Positions 49,819 through 61,235 of a stretch of 64,000 nt of DNA are shown here, in pieces (within the stretch, counting starts at the first letter, position 1; each line of letters starts with the position of its first letter). The stretch comes from Trichuris trichiura (Eukaryota; Nematoda; Enoplea; Trichinellida; Trichuridae): contig JBAJFE010000039.1 of the NCBI GenBank assembly GCA_037903355.1, positions 620,001-684,000 on the forward strand. The letters are read 5' to 3'. Made by a program: the position numbers and the translations under genes. The notes beneath the pieces are model-generated. The model was not told where the DNA came from, did not search any database, and saw only the letters and a program-made list of their open reading frames with translations.

Positions 49819-51430
49819 AGTATTAATTTTTTTTAGTCAGTCTGAGTTTACTGTGCAAAAATTCATGAAGTTAGGTAGCTATCCAAATGGTGATTTTCCG
49901 TCTGCGCTAGCAATATCAGCCTCTTAGCAAGGGGCTAAATTCGAATTGAACAAGAAGCGCGGTATATTCAAACAAATATGAATTTCACTTTTAACACTTT
50001 TAGTGTGGGACTGCTGCCCTACATGAGAAAGTGCATTCTGCTCGTAAAATAACGTGTTAAATTGCTCGAGATTCGCCGATGTAGTCTGTACTTTCTAACA
50101 GATATTGTTCCATTAATGGATGCGTTTAGCTTTTCCATAGATTCAGCCATCCTGCGTGGCCCAGCGTAAACTTATTCGCTTGTTTTGATGATGAACTCCC
50201 CATTGCGTTAGCATTGTTTTCTTTATCTTTCGCTCTTTCTGCAGTTACGCAAATAGCCAATGATTTCTTTGCAATGCTTTCACTTTTTTAAATTAGGACT
50301 ACTCATTTCTGTTATGGGTTCGATGTTTGCAAATATGAAAGTTCTCTGAACAGGTAAGCCACTGTGAACTATAGAGCTGAGATGTAGGCACCTGGTTCGG
50401 TTTTTATTGGCTAAGCCTTTAAGCTTTCAAGCCATGTTCCGTCTTCAGCGCGAATAAGAATTCTGACGCTCATGTCTTATCTTAAAAGCTATTGAAAATT
50501 GCCAGCGAAGGTCGGTTTATCGTCCTTCTTTACAGCTAGGCATTCCTACCCTCGTCTTGCCCTTTTTGGAGAAGGATTCAAGTCTTTTCATGTACAACTG
50601 GGTACATTGTTTGTTTGAAAATGAACTTAGCCGCAGAATCGAGTTTTGCGGCGGAGCTTATAGAAAGTTGCAGTAGGAGAGATTACGTTCTCGGAAGGCA
50701 AATTTCAATACTCAGTGATCATGCTAACCTTTGCAGCACGATAATACCGCGAGTAGACAATAATCTGGATGAATAGCTTTCTTATAACCTTCAAGCAAAC
50801 TAGTTCTGCATAATCTTACTCGGCAATGTTAAACGAGAAAGTAAGTCTGTTTGTTAAGGCAGAGGGTCTATTGCTTCTGCAGGATCAGGCGCTGGACTAT
50901 TTTTCCAATTCTCCAAGTAACTATTGATATATTGACAGAAACCTGCTCTACCTGTCCATTAAATGACCGCTAAGAAATCACGACTTAACTTCGTTAAACC
51001 TTTTACGAGCCTTTATTACAGTAATTTTCAGTGCAAGAAACGTTGATGCTGCGTGAAACGATGCATCCAACATTCATTTCTGCATGAGAGTATGAAATTA
51101 CGCGAACATATTTGCTAACTAGTAAGAAACCGATTTAAGAGCGCTCTGATGTGATGATGCTCTGACAGAATTTAGTTTTTAGCACTAATGTTTTATTTAT
51201 TAGTTTTTACTTTATGATAAATGCCTTTTTAATGTGTAAGAACGGTTCAATACCACGTAGTTATAACGACCTTGTACGTTCATCGTGAATTCTCCCTGTA
51301 GGCAGCGTTATCTTTCCAAAGAAGCAATAAATCAACCATCCGATTTATAGATTGCTAAACAAGTTTTCAGAAAAGTCAGCTCGGGTTATGTCGATTGATC
51401 CTCCAACTGCATGCTGTAATGTTGCAGGCC
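49819..51430. other. Intergenic region, no gene recognised
   Basis: I found no extended open frame with motifs, no repeat shared with other parts of the window and no structured RNA. Confidence 0.5.
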
Positions 51431-51439
51431 ATCCTGTTT

Positions 51440-51590
51440 TACCTTTTCCTAAGCCTAAGCTTAAACATAAAACTTATATTTCGGCTTAGGCTTGAGCGGG
51501 GCAGGAAAGGTTAGCCGGCATGTTCGCCAGTAAGGGCAGAACATAAAGGAACCTGCATTTTTTAGACGATGAAGCGCAGAACCGACAAGA
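51440..51590. repeat. TTAGGC-containing repeat, single copy
   Basis: It starts near CCTTTTCCTAAGCCTAAGC and then reads GGCTTAGGCTTGAGC, TTAGCCGGCATGTTCGCCAG, AAGGAACCTGCATTTTTTAG and GACAAGACCCG. The same ordered blocks appear at 48.35-48.49 kb and 61.07-61.23 kb. TAAGCCTAAGC and GCTTAGGCTT form an internal hairpin. Confidence 0.7.
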
Positions 51591-53223
51591 CCCGTCGGTT
51601 TTATACTGTTTCAGGACCATCCACAGATCAAACTCAACTAAAGTGACATAGGTACCCAATTTATAATGTTTTCAATTGCATTTTCTCCAAGTTGCGGCAT
51701 GGTTTAAAGTGAAATGATAGAACACGCACGCATAACATGGGATATGCTGTTCCGAACCACCGAATTCTCTTTGAGCTTTGCTCATATTCGCTTGAAGCTA
51801 AGCTTTCCAGTTTGAACAAACGCGTAGGACGTACGCTATTATTTTTATTGGTAATTGTGCAGTTGACAATTCGAGTAGCAGAGTATAAATATGGAAAAAT
51901 GGTGGCTTCACCTAATCAAGCTACCGTAATAGGTTGTCATGTGAAAAGTTATGAAAAACAAGCTGGCCATGAGAGTCGTTGGTATCTCTCTGAGCGGGCA
52001 TTCCTATATTTCCTATCCATAGTTCAAAGTTCAAAGTTACCGTATTCCTATTCGTGCGCAGTATGTGTAAATGTTAATGGAATGCTGCTTGAACCCTTAA
52101 CAATCATGAGAACGATTTCACTGTTAGGCTGTCCTGGAATGAAATCACTTCTACGAAATTGTATTAGCGTGACTGGTACCATCACGGGTTTCCTGCCATT
52201 CCAGTGTTTTTTAAACGTCGAACAATGAAACGCGTTACCGTTGTTTATGTCCTTGTTAAGAAGACACCCCACATCATGACAGATGCTTAATTCAAGGTGC
52301 ATTTCTTCGCAGAAAACATTCAAGTTATTTGTTCTCTCATCTTTGTCTTTCAGCACATCTTCGCAGACAATTTCACTTATTCGCGTCTCCATTCTATTAG
52401 CGTTCGTTGCCGCGGGATATTTTCCGCCTGCTGCAACTGCAGTGTATTTCAATGGTTAAATGGTCGCATTGCTTTTTCAACTTCCTTCGCGTCAGATTGA
52501 TTGAAAAAATGCATGAAACACGCGTTCCTGTTTACCCTTGTACGCGCACTTGCGACGTTTGCTTTAAGTCGCGCGGTAAAGCCCGCTAGGGCATTGCAAA
52601 CTAGTTTGCGCGTCTCCGAACTCGCGTCGAGCTGAAATGCCCCACCTTTTTTCCGTCAAGAAAGAACAGTTGGACGCGTTTCAAGTTATCGCGCGCGCTG
52701 CCAGCTGAGGCGGAAATCGCGTATTGCAGCGACGAGTGATGGCCACCTTTACTGCGTGCCAATCCTTCATCTTGAAAAGTAGGCCTACGGCAGCTTGCGG
52801 AAAGCTAATTTAATCCATCATTGCTTTACGGTGTTCCTTTTGGAGGCGACAAAATGCGACTCCGTACCTTGATCAATACTCCGCGTTCGTTGTTCTCACA
52901 CTTGTTGAGATGGTTTAAAAGAATTTATCTGCTGGCAAAACGCTTGCTATTAGTTATTTTGGAAGTCGTACCTACGTGGTTGTCTTTATTTCATACTTGC
53001 ATCAAGCCATGCTAGGAACCAACGTCAAATCACACTAGGAACGTTGTACCAACTTGAGTGAGGTCATTGACATTTCCGACCAATAAGCGGCAGTTGGTAA
53101 GCGGGGCATTGGGGGTTGGTGTTGTTAATAAGCAGTTGTAGATAAAAAGTGGAATAATATAGCCAGAGTTCCCAAAACAGCGTTAAATAGAAGCTATAGA
53201 ATAATGGTTAGCTCATCTTTCTT
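51591..53223. other. Intergenic region, no gene recognised
   Basis: A 163-codon plus-strand frame (51737-52228) and a 134-codon minus-strand frame (52048-52452) overlap each other. Neither shows a family motif, and at most one can be real. Frames this long are expected once or twice by chance in this much sequence. Confidence 0.4.
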
Positions 53224-54051
53224 TCAGTCCCGTAGAATAATGTAGAACGCATGAATGACGCCTGGTATGAAACCTAGCAGCGTGAGCAGGACGTTGACCG
53301 CGACCTCGGTCGTGAAGCAGCCTGTTTGCATGGCTACTGCAATTGGCTAAAAATAATGAGTCTTAAATAAGACGAAAGTGTGTTGCTCAAGCTGGCCTGA
53401 AAATAGCTTGCAAAAAAGCTTTCCTTTTACAGTTAAGTTGCGCTGACATTACTATAATTTGATTTTTATATTAGGCAATGTTCCTTGGCGTTTCGATGAT
53501 TGCCATCTTTTTCCTCTAATTTAAACTTGCATCTACGGTTGCTAGGGATTTTGCATTGCCAGTCACAAGATAAGTTAGCCCTAACTTTCAGTCCACTCAT
53601 TTAGTCTTTGACTAGTTGGCTTGCATTGACAAACAACTTTATAATTCACTTACCGCTGTCCTGTCCTGTTTTCCCAATCGCTATTGGCTAAGGGCGAAGT
53701 TTGCCCTTCGCTGGCATGCTTTCGAGGAACAAGAAAAATAGGAAAACACCGCACGCTTTCCAATATTACAAGCAATAAATATTAGCCTTTAGTACGTAGG
53801 AGGTAACAGGAGATACCATGTATCAAATCACGTTTAACAACAAATTAACTTCATGGTACTCTGTGTGCATAGGATTAAATGTTGAGAAGAATCTTAAGAG
53901 CGTATATATTTTAGGAAAGCTTTGCATTTCAAGAAATTGGAATTGCTTACTTGTTAAACAAACGCAAGTCGAGAAATGTTTTTTTTTGAGAACTTACTGG
54001 CAAAATCAGGGCGCAGCAGGCGCGAGGACAGTCTCCCATAGTTAAAGCCAT
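53224..54051 (-). CDS. Pmp3 / UPF0057 family small membrane protein
   Basis: Two exons (53998-54051, 53224-53346) joined in phase 0 across a 651-bp intron encode 58 residues. The first exon reads MALTMGDCPRACCALILP and has a strong GTAAGT donor. The second begins PIAVAMQTGC and contains VAVNVLLTLLGFIPGVIHAF, ending YIILRD. Length, the LPP-x-AV turn, the two hydrophobic segments and the GFIPGxIHAFYxI block are diagnostic of Pmp3/RCI2 proteolipids. In yeast and plants these affect membrane potential and cation tolerance; nematodes carry several copies of unknown role. The second exon alone would be invisible to a length-based gene finder. Confidence 0.9.
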
Positions 54052-55542
54052 TTGCTTGCTTTATTTGACGATGAATCACAGTGCTGCCTGAGTGATAGTG
54101 TCTGAATCTCCGTTCGCTTTGTAGATTGATTTCGATTGAACATCGCAGCCGCTCGGAGAAATTGGAACATGTTTGCCCTCGCGAATCATTCGCCAGCAAA
54201 ACTCTTGGCAATTCGACAGCCGTCGTTGGCCATCCCACCGCCTGGCCTCGTTTACAAAGAGTGCAGTTGCCTTTTCTGTGCGCCGCTGCCAGTTCTTTGG
54301 TCGCTCTACGCGGCAATGCTGCTTGCCAAGTTTTCACAATAACCTTGTCGTCGTCAACTGGTCGGCTAATGAGATGGCATTCAATTTGCTCTTTCGCATG
54401 GAGCTCGCAAATGTCGATCAGCTGTCCCAGTTTGCCTGTTAAACTCCATTCTTCAAAGCTTTATTTGCTATCCAATGATCATTCCTTTGCAAATGACGTC
54501 GTCCGAGCTATACAGCTGCTAGAAAGTACTGTTTGTTGATCAGCGCACCGTTTTTGAAAAATTAAAAAATCAGCAGGGACGATAAAATACGATCTGCAAA
54601 TAATAATTTTTTAAACCTTATCAGATTCGCCAGATGTCTATTTCTCGTGGAAGACAATACTATTTTTCCTCTTAATTTTGAGTAACCAGTTGGGCCAAAA
54701 GCTCACCCGGCGCAGAAAGGAATGTACGTCGACCTTTCACCGGAGTAAATGTACATTGTTATAGCTGAATTAATTTTTAAAAAACTTAATATAAAAATTT
54801 GAGAAGCTTTTAAATTTTTTTCTCAGCCGTCAGTTAACATTTTCAAGCTCGTTTTGCGCATATATGCGGTCCATTTTGAAAAAATCAGTACTTATACATG
54901 AAAATCATTTTGCTGGATACCGTAACCCTGAGCGCATGAAAAAGTTGACTTTGTCATCAAGCAGTTGCGTTTTAAGCAATGCGCGCACGCTGCTAAGTTT
55001 AGTTTTGCGCCCGGAACGACAGGTAAAAGTTATACTTTTCAAACCATGCCTTAAGACGTATGTTAAAAAGTGCAATTGAAGTGGAAAAGTTTCGTTAATA
55101 CTTTTACTTGAGAAGTAATAGCGCTGCAACTTTTAATTGCATTGCATTTGCTATTTAATTGCATTTTTAAAAATTTCGTTATTTTAAAACCTCTCTTCCC
55201 CTTGCCGGCGCTGCGCCTATTTGCGGCGTTGCGTGGTTTTATTTCAAATTTACCGGCATAAATGTTGCGAAGTTTAAACTTTTCTTCTGTTACTCATTTT
55301 AATTGTAAAATACTTTCAAGCGTAGATAATTTATATCTACTTTAGGAATGCATTTTTCCGCTTCTTACTTACGAAAGGTCACTTGCATTAGCTAAAGCGA
55401 CGCGCGAATAGCTTTTCAATTGCAGTTGTTGTCGCAAACCGTACGCCGTACTTGTAAGCATACCGATCCTCACGTTCGACTATACCGAATGCGGCTACTA
55501 CCCTCCGTGTGCTGCGTTCTTTGGTTGCGAGCGTTTTACACA
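54052..55542. other. Divergent promoter region between Pmp3 and PCMT
   Basis: Plus-strand frames at 54136-54342 and 54361-54539 have a coding-like feel (PPPGLVYKEC; LSNDHSFANDVV), but I could not join them in phase or match a family. The rest is AT-rich and featureless. Confidence 0.35.
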
Positions 55543-56766
55543 ATGGCATGGCGATCGCATGGAGCGAACAACACAGACATGGTGAATGCTCTTCAAAGTA
55601 TTGGTCTCTTGCATTTGGGTTGCCATGTTTACACGGCAGAGGTGTTTTCCAGGAAACGGGATAATCAAGTCAGAAACGGTAAAGCAAGCTATGCTGGCCG
55701 TCGACCGCGGGTTCTACAGCAGACATAATCCCTATTACGATTCCCCGCAGCCAATTAATTACGGAGCCACTATCAGCGCGCCGCACATGGTAAACTCGAA
55801 GTTCCAGTTTTCGTTTTGCAAATTGCGCATTCAAGCATGCGCACGCATTGGAATTGCTGAAAGATCATTTGACCGAAGGCAAAAAAGCTTTGGACGTTGG
55901 ATCTGGTTCGGGATACCTTACGGCTTGTTTTGCCGTGCTCGTAATACGTCGCCTTGTATGGGTGCAACCCGTTGTAGAAATGACTAGTTTAGCTTGGACC
56001 TAGCGGCAAAGCCGTTGGCATTGAACACATACCTGAGTTGGTCGAATGGTCGAAGGAGAATGTACGCAGGGGCAACCCTGACCTTATTGATTCCGGTCGT
56101 GTTTTACTCGTAGGTACGATAAGAGTTCATTTTTTATCGTATTCCTTCTACTTGTGAATCATTATCTTACTTTCTTTTTAAAGCGGGTTAAGTTTTGAGA
56201 AAAAGAAAAGAATTGCTAATGCTTAAAGTAGAATGGAATTTTTGTGCCGCTTAACTCGCTCAAATCAGAGACTGCATACAGACAAAATTTCTGTACTTAT
56301 TTAATATGCAAATCACTATTGCTGTGCTTTTATTAATACGTCGTTTTTGTTTTGCGCTCAGTTGGCGATGGACGGAATGGATATCCCAACGAAGCCCCTT
56401 ACGATGCTATTCATGTTGGTGCCGCAGCGAATGGTGTTCCGCAGGCGGTACATCCGAATTTGTTGTAAACGTCCCATTCCCGCATACAAGCTTAGCATTT
56501 TTAAGTTGATCGACCAGTTGAAGCCAGGAGGGCGAATGGTTGTTCCTGTGGGACCAGAATACGGATCTCAGGTATTCAAGCAAATTGACAAACTTGCAGA
56601 CGGTACAATCAGGGAACAAGACCTAATGGGCGTCATGTATGTTCCTCTCACCGACCGCGATCATCAGCTCGGAAAGCCGTCGGGTGGAGCAAGGTGTATG
56701 TTATTTTCTTCTTTGTCCGCTGTGGTTGCGCTTACGTTTCTGTTATTCTTTTGGAAAATAAGATAA
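55543..56766 (+). CDS. PCMT1: Protein-L-isoaspartate O-methyltransferase
   Basis: Six exons (55543-55597, 55653-55789, 55836-55940, 55993-56113, 56362-56447, 56506-56766) join in phase to 254 residues. Family blocks run in order: [38 protein letters not shown]; the SAM-binding motif [63 protein letters not shown]; and [14 protein letters not shown]. The enzyme methylates abnormal L-isoaspartyl residues so that they can revert to aspartate. After the catalytic domain the frame adds about 22 hydrophobic residues ([19 protein letters not shown]) before KIR-stop. This is either a tail anchor or an unspliced last intron (donor GTGTATG at about 56696, acceptor near 56762) that would end the protein at GGAR. 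Confidence 0.94.
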
Positions 56767-57267
56767 AGCAATAATATAAACGTGTACCAACGCTTCAATG
56801 GTCTTATTTAGGATCTCTGACGACCTGTGAAGTTGCCCCTCTTGACTGACACGCAACAGTTTAAAAAATGCGTTGTAAAGGAAGAAAGCTTTATTTAGCT
56901 CGTTTTGTTTTTTGGCTGGTCTGCTCACTTGCGTATGCAAGAGTACGAGTAAACAGCGACTTTTTCATTCGTCACTTTTCGACCTTTGCAACGTTCGATA
57001 CGGCGTCAAAGCTTTGAAACAAAATTTTTTCTTCAGTAAAAAGCGCCAGTAGCGTTCGCCTTTAGCGAGCGGCCGTTTCAATGCAAGGTAGAAACAAGAC
57101 ATTAAAACGTGATTAATTGAAACTAGTAAAACTGCTCCCGCACGTTCGCCTGCAGTGTTGCTGTGCTGACAGCGAAACAGGGCAGAATCGACGCCCATTC
57201 ATCTTGTTAGAAACGACGGTGAAAACTAGTGACTCTGCTTTCACTCGAGTCGACTCCTTTGAACGCA
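56767..57267. other. Short intergenic region before the TTL pair
   Basis: It carries the PCMT 3' UTR and the upstream region of the first TTL gene. No other gene was recognised. Confidence 0.5.
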
Positions 57268-57744
57268 ATGGCACTCAGAGTTGCTCTTGTGCTCATAACA
57301 GTTTTAGTCGTATGCGTATGGTCAGCGGAGAAGCAAAGCTGCCGCTTGATCCGTGGTCGAGCCATCTGCCCGGATCCAAAAGATGCTAATAAGCATGATG
57401 GTAGTGTGGTCATTGTCCAGTTGAAGTCCAAAGACGGTAATTTAACCAGTCTACTTGTACCTCCTTTTTTAACCGTTCACTTTTCAGCCTACCGCGATCG
57501 CATAGATGAAGCTTTCGTAAGCAAAAATGGCTACTTTGTTGTCAGCGGATGTCAGCGCGACATATACCAACCGTGGCAGCCTGAGGTGCATATTTTGCAT
57601 ACTTGCAAGACGAAACAAAAGCGTCGTGTGAAGTTGCCTCTTACCGTCTCCGGCTTCGACCACGAAATTCCTCGTACTATTAATTTGCGCGCTGTGGAAG
57701 ATGAACCACATGTATTCGACAATCGACCTCCTTGCGTGCCATAA
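57268..57744 (+). CDS. Transthyretin-like (TTL) secreted protein, copy 1
   Basis: Two exons (57268-57436, 57488-57744) give 141 residues. MALRVALVLITVLVVCVWS is a signal peptide. The mature part holds the TTL fold pattern: a first strand with a cysteine (CRLIRGRAIC), VVIVQLKSKD, then DEAFVSKNGYFVVSGCQRD, PEVHILHTC and a final cysteine near the end. TTL proteins are abundant nematode secreted proteins. They are found in excretory-secretory products and in engulfment (TTR-52), but the ligand is unknown for most. The usual GxLxCxG start is altered here, so it is a divergent member. The intron sits after the KD of the second strand in phase 1, exactly as in copy 2. Confidence 0.85.
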   Translation: MALRVALVLITVLVVCVWSAEKQSCRLIRGRAICPDPKDANKHDGSVVIVQLKSKDGNLTSLLVPPFLTVHFSAYRDRIDEAFVSKNGYFVVSGCQRDIYQPWQPEVHILHTCKTKQKRRVKLPLTVSGFDHEIPRTINLRAVEDEPHVFDNRPPCVP

Positions 57745-58277
57745 AGCCTTCACGAAGGCATCTCGTCAGAAGTTGCAACGTTGCTTTTGGCAGGACTTAA
57801 GTTCGAATGGTTCAAAATTCAGTAAACGCATTAATGTCATGTCTCTATGCTTGCCGAGAGTAATTGTACTCTCTTTTCATTGTTTTCCTTCTTATAGATA
57901 GAAATGTTATGTTCAGTTGTGAAATTGAGCTTGGCACAGCCGTAAAGCCTTAGTTGAGAGATTATAGTTCCTATTCTCTTTTGATGAAATGTTTTTCTCC
58001 GAATAGTATAAGCAGTCAGGGACTTTTTAAACGCCGCAGCAGAGCAACCGACATTCCGGCGGAAGCGGTGTAATGCTTCAGCTCTTTGAGCAAGCAGCCT
58101 ACGTTTTCGACGGTTGCGTATCGTCGAACTCTTCAAGACCAATTGGTTGATGGAACATTTGCTTGCCGAAAATAAGTTTTCTCACTTCACGCACGGCGTC
58201 AACAGATGTGACAAAGTAGGTCGTTCTAACTTTCGGTTTCTTCTCGAAGTAGCAGCTGCATCCAGTGCGACTGCAAT

Positions 58278-58842
58278 ATGACCTTTAAGCAGGTATTGCT
58301 TGTGGCCTTTCTGTTGCTTCAACTTGTTAAGGGCCGCCAATGGCAGTGCATTGCCGTCGCTGGCGATGTTCGCTGCAACGGCAAAATTCCAAAGTTGCCG
58401 GTACTGGTTAGGCTCAAGGACGATGACATCGGTTAGTAAATTTGCATTTTCAGTTTCGTCAGCTTTTGCTATTCTACTAATCATTAGTAGGATGATCAGT
58501 TGCATGTCGTTATAAAAGGCTAGTCTCTGATTCAACACTCATTTTTTAGGATATGACGATTACATGGACGAAGGCTACGTAACCAAACAAGGAAGCTTCT
58601 ATCTGAATGGTTGCGCCTCTGATCTTTTTGGGAGTATCGATCCGTACGTCTCTTTGTATCACAAGTGCAAGGGTAACTCGAAACGCGTTGTACTAAGAAT
58701 ACCGTACGATGGAGTCGAAAAAAACTTTAATTTCACCTTTCCGATGGTAATCGATCTTGCTGAAGAACATACAGAAGAGGTGGATCACGCCTATCATGTT
58801 CCAAAGTGCGCTGAAGTTGGGAAGGAAACTACCAAACTTTAG
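58278..58842 (+). CDS. Transthyretin-like (TTL) secreted protein, copy 2
   Basis: Two exons (58278-58431, 58550-58842) give 148 residues. A signal peptide (MTFKQVLLVAFLLLQLVKG) precedes QCIAVAGDVRCNGKIPKLPV and LVRLKDDD, a typical TTL first module. YDDYMDEGYVTKQGSFYLNG, VSLYHKCKG and VVLRIPYDGV follow, then a C-terminal cysteine (HVPKC). It is closer to the family consensus than copy 1. It shares intron position and phase with copy 1 and lies 534 bp downstream on the same strand, so the pair arose by tandem duplication. The role outside the cell is unknown. Confidence 0.9.
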
Positions 58843-60577
58843 GTAGCCTGTACGAAGCCGGTTGGTCATTACTTTTGGCGTAAACAATGACAAAGCTGTC
58901 CGGAAAGTTGTATTTTGCGGTTTACCGAAATTGCGTGCAAAATAAAAAGTTCACACATTGCGAAATGTTTATCTCTCTTTTCCTACTGCCTTTGACCATC
59001 CACCTGTTGGTCAGACATTTCTCATTGCAGACAGCTCACTCAAGCCAGCAGTTAATAATGGAACTCTATTTTCCCGCAATTTAAAAACGTATGTTTTAAG
59101 TGTATCAGCTTAAATGATGGTCTCTTATGAGTTCATAAACTTTCAGGCTTAAATGGTAGTGCATTGGCCTCCAAAGCAATTGCATGCCGCGTAGTATGTT
59201 AGGCAACTGAATATGAGGCAAAGCGCACTCGAACGATGGCGGGTAAACCGCTCAGGGATGACTTTACCTATCCACACTTGGTCACTTCTTTTGCTCACGA
59301 AAGCTTTCTCCGTTATTTAGGTGTATGTCGTCCAGACAAGGTAACGCGTACATGTACACAAACACCAATAAGTAGTCGGCACTACGTACATACTACTTTC
59401 ACAAGGTGAAATAATTTTTTTTATACAGTAAGCAAAATAATCATGTTGCAATGAACACATTCTGTTCCTTTACGCAGAAGCGAACTGCATAGGATGGTTT
59501 AGTCGCAGTTAAACAAAGTTCAGAATTATAGAAAACCTCTTCCTGTTTAAGCATGCAGCTATACGGTAAAGTTTATTTCAGATGCTGAGCGGTAAGGTAG
59601 GCGGCCATCCTTGCGAAAATTCATTCAATTTACTGTAAAGGATTTGCAGGGTTTACAGTGGGTTTATTGCATTTTAACAACGTCCTTGAAATCCGCCTTC
59701 GCAACATAATAATATTGCCGGTGTAGCATATTAGAATAGGTCCATGAAAGAAGCATGTCAACAACTTTTTTGTCATTTGCATAGCAAAATTTTTAGCGGA
59801 GTCTCGCAACATAATCTTTCAATGGGTACGAAACCAAGGCATTGGTTTCAGCACAAGTGAATGAGACTTAAGTGGCTTTGAATTTTTTTGTCATTGCTAT
59901 TCGTGCCTTTGTTTAAAAACCTGCTCCTGTTGGTTTAACATTTCCATTTTTATAGTAAGTAAAACCAACTTAATTTTCACCAGTGAGTTACTTAATTCTA
60001 TTGTGACTGCTTAGCGTTTTGCTTTGGAGAGAATAATAGCAAAGAAGCAACACGTTTATTCGAGTGGATATTCCTGTGCTTTCACCCCTTACTTCAGATA
60101 TTATTAACTGATTAGCATATAGCGACTGCCCTGGTAAAGTTTTTATTTAATTAAAAAAGCCATGCTCCAAATTCTCGAGCCTCAGAGCGATGAAATATGT
60201 TCAATGTCAACTCATCGAAATGGTTCTGTATACGTGTTGATATTCAGGTAAATTTACAAAAGTGATACTCAAGTAGAGTTTTCCTACAAGCAACATTGCA
60301 GCTTTTTTAAAGGGATCGCTCATTTATGCCACACTATCACAGAAAATCAACTCTTCCAGTTCTCATAAAAATTGTTTTCTGTTTGGGGAGCTTTAGGACC
60401 GCATGTTGCCCCGTCACAAGCGCCCAGATCAGCCATAGTAATTGCTACTTTTACTACTCCTAATTTCGACGCGTATATTTGAATGAAATTTTATTTGTTT
60501 TGTCTTAATTTACTTTCGTGTTATTTTTGAGCAGCATAAAAGGTTTTGTTACAATGTGCAAAAGTATTAATAGTTGC
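58843..60577. other. Intergenic region, no gene recognised
   Basis: AT-rich, with only short overlapping frames. It begins with the 3' flank of the second TTL gene. Confidence 0.5.
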
Positions 60578-60658
60578 GAAGATTTTGGGGCAACGATGCG
60601 TTCTGTCATCTGCGGAAATGGCAGTAGTGCTGAGATGTATTGCTGTCCCAAAATCTTC
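60578..60658 (+). ncRNA. Candidate microRNA-precursor hairpin
   Basis: An 81-nt inverted repeat. The outer 12 bases pair perfectly (GAAGATTTTGGG with CCCAAAATCTTC). Pairing then continues with G-U wobbles and isolated mismatches for about 20 more base pairs to a loop near 60610-60627. Arm length (about 32 bp) and loop size fit an animal pre-miRNA. Pairing was counted by hand without an energy calculation. A CT run follows at 60657-60671. The alternative is a degenerate foldback element; no flanking duplication was seen. Confidence 0.35.
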
Positions 60659-60671
60659 TCTCTCTCTCTCT
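60657..60671. repeat. CT dinucleotide microsatellite
   Basis: About seven CT/TC units in a row directly after the hairpin. Short and probably neutral. Confidence 0.8.
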
Positions 60672-61064
60672 GATTTTTGTGCCTTTTTAATAAGACTGTT
60701 TTAGTTCGTACAAAAACAACGTGAAATCAGAAGCAAGCGCTAGAAAGAGTTATACTTTCGATGTTATACCGTCTCAATAAGTTCCTTTGAAACCGCAAAA
60801 TCTAGTTCGGTAGTTCATCTCGTTACCGTTCTTCTCAGTGCTTATTTTTATTTACTTTTGAAATTTGAAACCGTCAAATGAAAGATGGATTTAAAAAACA
60901 AATTCCTGCAGTTTTTAAACAAAAAGCAGCGGAAAATGCTAACATGGCCAGTCTGGTCATTTTCTGAACAATATTAAATCCAAAATTTCTGTAAGACAGG
61001 AGAAGTGTAGGGTCTTGCTGGTTATTGGCCCCACCATACTGTACGTTTGCTCTTGGTCCTATTC

Positions 61065-61235
61065 CGCTCTTAAATAAGCTTAAGCCTAAGCATAAAATGC
61101 GGATTTTGGCTTAGGCTTACATATGAGCAGAGCAGAGTAGCCAGCATGCTCACCAGTAAAGGCGAAACAGTATGGCCATGCAGTTTGCAGAAAGGAACCT
61201 GAATTTCTCAGACGGTGAGGCGTGTAACCGAGAAA
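61065..61235. repeat. TTAGGC-containing repeat, single copy
   Basis: It holds TTAAGCCTAAGCATAAAATG, then GGATTTTGGCTTAGGCTTA, TAGCCAGCATGCTCACCAG, GGAACCTGAATTTCTCAGAC and GAGAAAACCCG. The order matches the copies at 48.4 and 51.5 kb. TAAGCCTAAGC and GCTTAGGCTTA form a perfect 11-bp stem. Confidence 0.75.

Noticed and set aside
49521..49927. Two opposite-strand frames sharing the peptide MSLLRIFSRCENNKEVLT
   Set aside because: They are the two arms of foldback copy C read from either end, not genes.
51737..52452. Open frames of 163 codons (+) and 134 codons (-) that overlap
   Set aside because: No motif, signal peptide or splice partner. They compete for the same DNA, and frames of this length are expected once or twice by chance in 64 kb of both strands.
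54136..54539. Coding-like plus-strand frames upstream of PCMT
   Set aside because: Three frames are partly open and none joins in phase. The region lies just upstream of the Pmp3 start exon and is more likely promoter.
58182..58538. 118-codon minus-strand frame
   Set aside because: It lies opposite the first exon of TTL copy 2, which has a signal peptide, TTL motifs and a matching splice site. It is a shadow.
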